Source: Xanthobacteraceae bacterium
Lineage (GTDB): Bacteria; Pseudomonadota; Alphaproteobacteria; Rhizobiales; Xanthobacteraceae
Assembly (NCBI GenBank): GCA_030040825.1
Contig: JASHSY010000155.1
Location: 1 to 11,335, forward strand
Length of the DNA stretch: 11,335 bases
Direction of reading: 5' to 3'
Below are positions 6,615 through 11,335 of this stretch, piece after piece (the stretch's first letter is position 1; each line of letters opens with the position of its first letter). A model generated the notes under the pieces. It worked only from the letters and a program-made list of their open reading frames with translations. It was not told the DNA's origin and did not search any database. Both the position numbers and the translations under genes were made by a program.

Positions 6615-6639
6615 AACGCCGCGATTTCGCGTTCGTTCC
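6615..6639 (-). promoter_or_regulatory. EcfG-type general stress promoter (minus strand)
   Basis: On the minus strand GGAAC (6639-6635) and CGTT (6618-6615) are separated by exactly 16 nt. This is an exact match to the alphaproteobacterial general stress response promoter GGAAC-N16/17-CGTT. It points at the small secreted-protein gene whose ATG is at 6478, giving a leader of about 130 nt, and lies just beyond the phasin-like gene. The stretch 6479-6614 holds no gene that I can support. Confidence 0.65.
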
Positions 6640-6643
6640 GGGC

Positions 6644-6671
6644 AAAAAAAAGGCTTCGCTACCACTAAAGC
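6644..6671 (-). terminator. Weak intrinsic terminator of the phasin-like gene
   Basis: On the minus strand GCTTT (6671-6667) can pair with GAAGC (6657-6653), including one wobble pair, and is followed after one C by eight Ts (6651-6644). The stem is short and overlaps the stop codon, but the T-run is the longest in the window and lies just where transcription of the gene should end. Confidence 0.45.
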
Positions 6672-7117
6672 GGCGGTGCCGGCGTTATGCTCGCCATGTA
6701 GCGCGCGCCGGGATTGACGATCTTCTGACCGTCGAGGATCAAACGCCGGCTGGCCTCGCCGCGCAGCTCGAGCCATTCGCCGAGCCAGGCCTGATAGGCC
6801 TCGATCGCATCCGGAATCGTTCGGGCATCGGTCAGCCGGGTCGGCAGTTCGAACGCGAGTTCCGCCTGCGAGGCGGCGCATGCCATCCATTCGCGGCCGA
6901 TTTCCTCGAACGCGCCGAGCATTTCGGTCTGCATCTGCAGCCCGGCCTTGACGCCCTTGCTATGGAACTCGCCAAGATGCGACCGGATAGCGTCCGCCGC
7001 AGCCGCTATTTCGATGGCCGCCGGTTCGGAATGCTTCTGTTCGCCAGGCCCGGATCGCGAGCCGCGGCGCGTTCGCTCCGCGTGATGGTTTCCGTCGCTT
7101 GAATGATTGTGAGGCAT
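6665..7117 (-). CDS. Phasin-like protein
   Basis: This is a 150-residue protein. The start ATG at 7117 is supported by GGGAG 8 nt before it; an upstream in-frame start at 7132 would cover that site. The first 35 residues are hydrophilic, with His-, Arg- and Gly-rich stretches (MPHNHSSDGNHHAERTRRGS) and probably disordered. The rest, about 38-140, is an amphipathic alpha-helical domain with no membrane segment or signal peptide. It contains TEMLGAFEEIGREWMACAAS and then TDARTIPDAIEAYQAWLGEW, and this arrangement resembles the Phasin_2 family of rhizobia. Phasins coat polyhydroxyalkanoate storage granules and limit their size; related short proteins have no proven granule role. No PHA synthase or depolymerase gene is nearby, so the assignment rests on sequence style alone. 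It is transcribed alone, divergently from the DHA2 transporter. A possible -10 (TATAGT, 7187-7182 on the minus strand) lacks a convincing -35. Confidence 0.65.
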   Translation of the reverse strand: MPHNHSSDGNHHAERTRRGSRSGPGEQKHSEPAAIEIAAAADAIRSHLGEFHSKGVKAGLQMQTEMLGAFEEIGREWMACAASQAELAFELPTRLTDARTIPDAIEAYQAWLGEWLELRGEASRRLILDGQKIVNPGARYMASITPAPPL

Positions 7118-7217
7118 GGTTCGTGCTCCCAAATGCCCGCACGCCGGCCCACAAGGGGCGACGCCATCCCCAATCAGGCCTACTATAAGCGCTCAAGGGC
7201 GACATTGAAGAGGATGG

Positions 7218-7242
7218 GGAACGGCGAAACTGCGGCGGCGTT
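7218..7242 (+). promoter_or_regulatory. EcfG-type general stress promoter for the exporter operon
   Basis: GGAAC (7218-7222) and CGTT (7239-7242) are separated by exactly 16 nt, matching the alphaproteobacterial EcfG consensus. Transcription would begin near 7250, giving a 5' leader of about 75 nt before the ATG at 7326. The leader contains the near-palindrome CGCCCAATTGGCG (7284-7296). The promoter sits in the 208-nt spacer between the divergent phasin-like and transporter genes. Confidence 0.65.
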
Positions 7243-7325
7243 GCGGCAACGTGCTGCAGGTCGCGTGAGTTTGGCATAAAGATCGCCCAATTGGCGACGG
7301 TTCCTTCGACGCAAAACGGAATTGC

Positions 7326-8879
7326 ATGGACGAAAAAATTGCCCCTGACGACGTTGCAGCATCATCGCTTTCCGCTGAACCCGCATCCGTCCGCGCCGCG
7401 CCGGCGCACGAAGCCGACAAACCGTCCTCGCGCCCGCTGTTCTGGTCGGTATTTCCTTCGATCATGCTGCCGATGTTCCTCGCGGTGGCCGATCAAACGA
7501 TCGTCGCCACCGCGTTGCCGTCGATGGCATCCGACCTCGGCGACGTCGAACGTATTTCCTGGGTGGTGGTTTCGTACCTGATCGCCAACACGATTGCGGC
7601 GCCGGTCTATGGTCGCCTCGGCGACTCCTTCGGCCGCAAGCCGATGATGCTCACCGCCTTATTCCTGTTCATGCTCGGATCGGTGTTGTGCGCGCTCGCA
7701 CCGAACATCGAGTTCCTCACCGCAACGCGTGTGCTGCAAGGATTTGGCGGCGGCGGTCTGATGACGCTCTCGCAAGCGCTGGTCGGCGAGACAATTCCGC
7801 CGCGCGAGCGCGGTCGCTATCAGGGCTATCTCGCCGGCATATCGGTTGCCTCGTCGACGTTCGGGCCGGTCGCCGGCGGCTATCTCACCGAGGCCTTCGG
7901 CTGGCGCTCGATTTTCTGGGTCAACGTCCCGCTCGGGCTCGCCGCTGTATTCATGGTGATGCGCCTGCATGCGCTGCCGGGCGGCTGGCGGCGCACATCG
8001 TTCGATGCACCGGGCCTCCTGCTGTTCATGATGTTCGTCAGCCCGGTGATTCTCGCACTGGAAGAAGCGCAGCGCATGGACGCGCGCACGCTGCCGATGA
8101 TCCTCGGCCTCGCCGCGTTCGGCACATTGGCGCTGGTGTTGCTGATCTGGCAGGAGAAACATTCGGCGTCGCCACTCATCCCGCCTGCCTTGTTCCGCGA
8201 GCCTTCGGTTTGGCGCGCCGACGCGTTGGCGGCGTGTCACGGGGCATCGCTTGTTTCGCTCATTACCTTCCTGCCGATTTACCTGCGTGCGGTGCGCGGC
8301 GCGACGCCCGCGGAAACCGGTTTGTTGCTGCTGCCGCTCATGTTCGGCATCGGCATCGGCTCACTGGTTACCGGCCAGTTGGTGACGCGAACCGGACGTA
8401 CCGCGATGTTTCCCTCATACGGCTATCTGGCTGCGACCAGCGGACTGGTGTTTCTCGCTCTCTCGCTGCCTCACTTGAGTTTGCGCACGCTGCCTTGGGT
8501 GTTTGGCGGCATCGCCGTGTTCATGGGCACGATCATGGGCGTGGTCCAGGTTACGGTGCAAGCGGTCGCCGGCCAGCGCATGCTGGGTACGGGCGCGGCG
8601 ATGGTGCAATTCTCCCGCTCGGTCGGCGCCGCCTTCGGCACCGCAGCCGTGGCAGCGGTATTGTTTTCCGTGCTGGCCGCAACCGATCGCCAGACCGCTA
8701 CTTTGTTCGGGAGCATGATCGACCGTGGCCCCGACGCGATTGCGGCACTCGAGCCGGCGCGACGGGCAGTCGTGCAAGGCGAGATCGGCGAGGCGTTCCG
8801 CACGGCGTTCCTGACAGTAGCCCTGTTCACCGGCTTTGGCACCTGGCTCGCCTGGTCGATGCCGCTGCGGCGGATTTGA
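7326..8879 (+). CDS. DHA2-family MFS exporter
   Basis: This 517-residue inner-membrane transporter has about 14 predicted helices after a 36-residue hydrophilic, Ala/Pro-rich N-terminus. Family signatures are visible: ADQTIVATALP in helix 1 (55-65, motif D1), motif A GRLGDSFGRKP (96-106), RVLQGFGGGG (135-144), and motif C around FGPVAGGYLTEAFGWRSIFW (179-198). These mark a proton-driven drug or metabolite exporter of the DHA2 subgroup. It is clearly diverged from the EmrB-like pump in the same window and has no adaptor gene of its own, so it may export only into the periplasm. A weak ribosome site (ACGGA) lies 5 nt before the ATG. The stop TGA (8877-8879) is 1 nt from the next gene's ATG, so the two genes are almost certainly co-transcribed, probably from the EcfG-type promoter at 7218-7242. 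Confidence 0.9.
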   Translation: MDEKIAPDDVAASSLSAEPASVRAAPAHEADKPSSRPLFWSVFPSIMLPMFLAVADQTIVATALPSMASDLGDVERISWVVVSYLIANTIAAPVYGRLGDSFGRKPMMLTALFLFMLGSVLCALAPNIEFLTATRVLQGFGGGGLMTLSQALVGETIPPRERGRYQGYLAGISVASSTFGPVAGGYLTEAFGWRSIFWVNVPLGLAAVFMVMRLHALPGGWRRTSFDAPGLLLFMMFVSPVILALEEAQRMDARTLPMILGLAAFGTLALVLLIWQEKHSASPLIPPALFREPSVWRADALAACHGASLVSLITFLPIYLRAVRGATPAETGLLLLPLMFGIGIGSLVTGQLVTRTGRTAMFPSYGYLAATSGLVFLALSLPHLSLRTLPWVFGGIAVFMGTIMGVVQVTVQAVAGQRMLGTGAAMVQFSRSVGAAFGTAAVAAVLFSVLAATDRQTATLFGSMIDRGPDAIAALEPARRAVVQGEIGEAFRTAFLTVALFTGFGTWLAWSMPLRRI

Positions 8880-8880
8880 A

Positions 8881-9504
8881 ATGACCAAGATTTTGCTGAT
8901 CCGGCACGGCCATGTCGAAGGTATCAAGCCTGAGCGGTTCCGCGGCCGACAACCGCTGGAACTTACCGCGCAAGGACGTGCCGAGGCACATGCCGTTGCC
9001 CGGCGTATCGTCGGCGGCTGGAGCCCGCACCGGGTCTATACAAGCCCGATGGGCCGTTGCGTGAAGACCGCCGCAGCAATCGCGAGCGCCTGCAACCTTT
9101 CCGCCGCCGAAATTTGTGCTGATCTCAACGACATTGATTACGGCGACTGGCAGTTCAAAACATTCGATGACGCCAACGCTACCGACCCGGCGCTGTTCGC
9201 GGCGTGGTTCGCGAGCCCACAACGGGTGCGCTTCCCGCGCGGCGAATCCCTGCAGGACCTTGCGGCCCGTGCGGCGGACGCCCTGCGCTTTGTGCTCAAG
9301 CGCCATCGCGGCGACACCATCGTGCTGGTCAGTCACGACAGCTTCAACCGCGCCTTGCTGCTGCATTGTCTCGATCTGGCATTATCGTCCTATTGGCGGA
9401 TCGCGCAGAGTCCATGCTGCCTCAACGAAATCGATATCGCGGGCGACAAGGTCTCCGTGCTCCGCGTCAACGAAACGGCGCATCTGGAGGGTATCTCGGA
9501 GTAG
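8881..9504 (+). CDS. Histidine phosphatase (phosphoglycerate-mutase-like)
   Basis: This 207-residue cytoplasmic enzyme is a branch-1 histidine phosphatase. The phosphohistidine motif LIRHGH gives R8 and H9, the second arginine is R59 in TSPMGRC, and the distal histidine is H152 in LVSHDSFNRALL. The acid position, usually Glu in L-x-E-I-D-F-G-x-W-E-G, reads LNDIDYGDWQF here, so the general acid would be D84 and the usual WEG is WQF. That differs from cobalamin-pathway CobC and phosphoglycerate mutases; the substrate is some phosphomonoester that cannot be named. The start at ATG 8881 is 1 nt after the transporter stop; a longer frame into the transporter is not needed because the domain begins at MTKILLIRHG. 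Coupling to an exporter under a stress promoter suggests processing of a phosphorylated compound related to the exported one, but this is inference. Confidence 0.88.
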   Translation: MTKILLIRHGHVEGIKPERFRGRQPLELTAQGRAEAHAVARRIVGGWSPHRVYTSPMGRCVKTAAAIASACNLSAAEICADLNDIDYGDWQFKTFDDANATDPALFAAWFASPQRVRFPRGESLQDLAARAADALRFVLKRHRGDTIVLVSHDSFNRALLLHCLDLALSSYWRIAQSPCCLNEIDIAGDKVSVLRVNETAHLEGISE

Positions 9505-9505
9505 C

Positions 9506-9539
9506 TTGCGGCGGCCGGCATTGCTCTGTCCCACCGCAA
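9506..9539. other. Stem-loop after the histidine phosphatase gene
   Basis: TTGCGGCGG (9506-9514) and CCACCGCAA (9531-9539) pair over 8 of 9 positions with one C/A mismatch around a 16-nt loop, starting 1 nt after the phosphatase stop. There is no T-tract, so it is at best a weak terminator or a 3'-end stabiliser. The 93-nt spacer to the next gene shows no clear promoter. Confidence 0.3.
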
Positions 9540-9597
9540 AGGATACGTTTTACTCGAGGTCCTTCGCAAAAAGGGCGGCAAATATCGGGAGGATCAC

Positions 9598-10404
9598 ATG
9601 CCTAAGGTCAAGGCGAACGGCATCACGCTCAATTATGAGCAACAGGGCTCTGGCGAACCGCTTTTGCTCATTCCCTATCTGGCGGCGGACAACGCCTGTT
9701 ACGCATTTCAGGTCGCCGACTATGCCAAGCACTTCACCTGCATCTCGGTCGATCCGCGCGGCGCCGGGGAAAGCGACAAGCCCACCGGTGCTTATTCGAT
9801 GGAGTTGTTCGCCGACGATCTCGCCGCCTTTATGCAGGCGATCGGTGTCGAGCGCGCGCATGTTTCGGGCCTCTCGCTCGGCGCCGCCACCGGCCTATGG
9901 CTCGCCGGGAAATATCCGCAGCAGGTGAAGTCGCTGTCGCTACACAGCGGCTGGACCAAGTCCGATCCGTTTCTCAAGACCGTAGTCGAAGGCTGGCGGA
10001 CCATCGCCAAGGGACTCAACAGCGTCACCGAGATGATCATCCAGGGCATCTTTCCCTGGTGTTTCACGCCCGAGCTTTACGCAGCCAAGCCGGATTATAT
10101 CGACCAGCTTGCCGCCTTCGTGCGTGGCCGGCCGAAGCAGCCGTTGGAGGCGTTTATGAGTCAGTCGAGCGCAGTGATTGCACATGACGCCCTGAGCCAG
10201 CTTGGCCGCATCAAGGCGCCCACCCAGATCACATTCGGCCGCCACGATCTCGTATGTTCGACGCGTTTTTCCGATGCAATGAAGAACGGCATCAAAGGCA
10301 GCGAGCTTTTCGTCTTCGAGGACTGCGCGCACGCGCCGATTTACGAAAACGTCGCCGGCTTTAACGAGAAGAGCTTGCGCTTCCTCAAGCGCCTGATCGG
10401 TTAA
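9598..10404 (+). CDS. Alpha/beta hydrolase
   Basis: This 268-residue soluble hydrolase has the alpha/beta fold. The strong ribosome site GGGAGG (9587-9592) with a 5-nt spacer fixes the ATG. The nucleophile elbow is GLSLGAATG with S93, the acid is D217 in FGRHDLVC, and the base is H245 in CAHAPIYE, giving a complete Ser-Asp-His triad in canonical order and spacing. Strand 4 region VDPRGAGESD (51-60) is typical of 3-oxoadipate enol-lactonase- and RutD-like esterases. The oxyanion loop after strand 3 reads LLLIPYLAADN (22-32) where most members have His-Gly, so substrate handling may differ. There is no signal peptide. It may be read through from the phosphatase gene 93 nt upstream or have its own promoter. 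It faces the next hydrolase tail to tail with 4 nt between the stops. The substrate is unknown. Confidence 0.9.
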   Translation: MPKVKANGITLNYEQQGSGEPLLLIPYLAADNACYAFQVADYAKHFTCISVDPRGAGESDKPTGAYSMELFADDLAAFMQAIGVERAHVSGLSLGAATGLWLAGKYPQQVKSLSLHSGWTKSDPFLKTVVEGWRTIAKGLNSVTEMIIQGIFPWCFTPELYAAKPDYIDQLAAFVRGRPKQPLEAFMSQSSAVIAHDALSQLGRIKAPTQITFGRHDLVCSTRFSDAMKNGIKGSELFVFEDCAHAPIYENVAGFNEKSLRFLKRLIG

Positions 10405-10408
10405 GCGT

Positions 10409-11269
10409 TCACGCCGGCGGCCGGTGCGCCAGCCAGCGGCCGGCCTCGGCGGCAGCGAAAAATTCCGCCAGCGCCGCGTTGACCGCCGCCGGTTCCTCGC
10501 TGGTGATGGTATGGCCGGTACGCGGAACGACCAGAAGCCCGGCGGTCGGCGCTGTGCGCTTGAGAAAAAGACTGCCGTCGAGGCAGCTTTCGTCTTCGTC
10601 GCCAACGATGACGAGAAGCGGCAGTGCGAATCCGCGCAACTCCGCCTCCATGTCCCATAGCGTCGGCCGCTTTGCCTGCAGCATTGCCATGGTCAGCGCG
10701 TGGCCTTGAGCGGAATGCTCGCTCATCATGCGGACGAAATGCGCATAGCCGCGCGGGTCTTTGTATTTTTGCGACTGGCGGGTCGGGCCGTTGGTGTAAT
10801 TTTTGGCGCCTTCGGCCATGCCTTTCTCTACAAACATCGCGCCGGTCGCCGCCGCGATCTTGCGCATGGTTTCGCGTTCCGCCGGGTCGGCGACCGAACC
10901 CCAGCCGCAACCGATCGCGGCCACCGAGATGCAGCGTTCGCGGTGGCGGATGCCCACATGCAGCGCGGTGTAGGCGCCCATGGAGTGACCGACCATGTGC
11001 GCCTTGTCGATGCGCAGCCCGTCCATGATAGCGATGACGTCGCCGCGGGCGATGTCCTGCCCGTAGCGCGACGCGTCGGGCGGAATATCCGACGGCGGAT
11101 AGCCGCGCGCGGAAAAAGTTACGCAGCGGTGCGCGCGGGAGAAGAACCGCATCTGCGGCTCCCAGGTGCGGTAGTCGCCGGCGAATTCGTGCACGAAAAC
11201 GACCGGCGTGCCGGCACCGGCTTCCTCGTAGTAAAGCCTGGTGCCGTCTTTGTTGCTGATTGTCGGCAC
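10409..11269 (-). CDS. Alpha/beta hydrolase
   Basis: This 286-residue soluble alpha/beta hydrolase is on the opposite strand. The start is GTG 11269: an in-frame TGA immediately precedes it, and GGGAAG lies about 7 nt upstream. The oxyanion loop carries VVFVHEFAGDYRTW with H27. The nucleophile elbow is VGHSMGAYTAL with S96, the acid is D224 or D226 in VIVGDEDESC, and the base is H253 in RTGHTITSEEP, so the triad is complete. The region ARGYPPSDIP (54-63) is typical of the family. The sequence is clearly different from the neighbouring hydrolase at 9598-10404, so this is not a recent duplicate. Family members act on esters, lactones, epoxides or C-C bonds; nothing here narrows the choice. A second long open frame on the same strand in the same region is a GC-driven shadow, as it lacks family motifs. 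Confidence 0.9.
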   Translation of the reverse strand: MPTISNKDGTRLYYEEAGAGTPVVFVHEFAGDYRTWEPQMRFFSRAHRCVTFSARGYPPSDIPPDASRYGQDIARGDVIAIMDGLRIDKAHMVGHSMGAYTALHVGIRHRERCISVAAIGCGWGSVADPAERETMRKIAAATGAMFVEKGMAEGAKNYTNGPTRQSQKYKDPRGYAHFVRMMSEHSAQGHALTMAMLQAKRPTLWDMEAELRGFALPLLVIVGDEDESCLDGSLFLKRTAPTAGLLVVPRTGHTITSEEPAAVNAALAEFFAAAEAGRWLAHRPPA

Positions 11270-11296
11270 TCACCGCTTCCCGCTGTTGCATGGATG

Positions 11297-11326
11297 ATGT
11301 CGCCGTAGCGCGGCGGCCGCGTCAAG
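11297..11326 (-). promoter_or_regulatory. Possible housekeeping promoter of the minus-strand hydrolase
   Basis: On the minus strand CTTGAC (11326-11321), the common alphaproteobacterial -35 form, is followed at normal spacing by CGACAT (11302-11297), a poor -10 box. It would start transcription about 20 nt before the GTG. The -35 is good and the -10 weak. Confidence 0.3.
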
Positions 11327-11335
11327 TGCCGCTCG

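Noticed and set aside
6417..6890. 157-codon open frame on the minus strand
   Set aside because: It overlaps the phasin-like gene and the stress promoter region, has arginine-rich low-information sequence, and no ribosome site or recognisable family; a shadow of high-GC DNA.
7182..7210. Minus-strand TATAGT as sigma-70 promoter for the phasin-like gene
   Set aside because: The -10 box is good, but the hexamers 17-18 nt upstream (CTTCAA, TCTTCA) match the -35 consensus poorly; not enough for a call.
3808..8879. The two DHA2 transporters as a recent tandem duplication
   Set aside because: Outside the shared family motifs their sequences, lengths and termini differ strongly, they are separated by three other genes, and only one has an adaptor.
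7688..8884. 398-codon open frame on the plus strand inside the second transporter
   Set aside because: It lies fully inside the DHA2 transporter in another frame; composition is rich in Arg, Ala and His as expected of a shadow, and no family motif appears.
10401..11291. 296-codon open frame overlapping the minus-strand hydrolase in another frame
   Set aside because: The other frame carries the complete hydrolase triad (S96, acid at 224-226, H253); this one is low-complexity Arg/Ala/His sequence.
1..11335. Mobile element, prophage, defence system or CRISPR array
   Set aside because: No integrase, transposase, phage or nuclease gene, no terminal inverted repeats and no regularly spaced repeats were seen; codon style looks uniform across the window.

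Overview
The window is GC-rich, densely packed bacterial chromosome. Protein families and promoter style point to an alphaproteobacterium of the order Hyphomicrobiales, probably near Bradyrhizobium, Rhodopseudomonas or Pseudolabrys. Three things support this: a small protein opening MCDFSLQSVRSRPAKVGDKL that I recall as a conserved hypothetical in that group, a phasin-like protein, and two exact matches to GGAAC-N16-CGTT, the promoter form used by the alphaproteobacterial general stress sigma factor EcfG. No rRNA, tRNA, CRISPR array, transposase or prophage gene was seen.

Region 1 (1-2618, + strand) is a tight four-gene operon: a metallophosphoesterase cut by the left edge, a secreted cupredoxin, an ECF sigma factor and its membrane-anchored zinc-finger anti-sigma factor. 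Gaps are 13 nt or overlaps, so the two extracytoplasmic or redox-type proteins are probably co-expressed with the signalling pair.

Region 2 (2619-5418, + strand) has two palindromic elements, a candidate ECF-type promoter very close to the start codon, and an EmrA/EmrB-type pair: a periplasmic adaptor and a 14-helix DHA2 efflux pump whose ATG and stop codons overlap.

Region 3 (5419-7117) starts with a palindrome-rich spacer, followed by a conserved hypothetical gene (+). A strong inverted repeat separates it from a convergent small secreted-protein gene (-) that looks frameshifted. Further right is a phasin-like gene (-). The broken gene has an exact EcfG-type promoter.

Region 4 (7118-9504, + strand) is a second DHA2 transporter followed after 1 nt by a histidine-phosphatase (phosphoglycerate-mutase-like) gene. 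The pair lies behind a second exact EcfG-type promoter.

Region 5 (9505-11335) holds two unrelated alpha/beta hydrolases facing tail to tail with only 4 nt between their stop codons.

Taken together this looks like a chromosomal stress-and-export neighbourhood: one ECF sigma/anti-sigma module, two multidrug-type exporters and at least two general-stress promoters. I do not see a clearly new multi-gene system. The least routine items are the cupredoxin/metallophosphoesterase ECF operon with its histidine-rich sensor domain, the stress promoters, and the frameshifted secreted protein.
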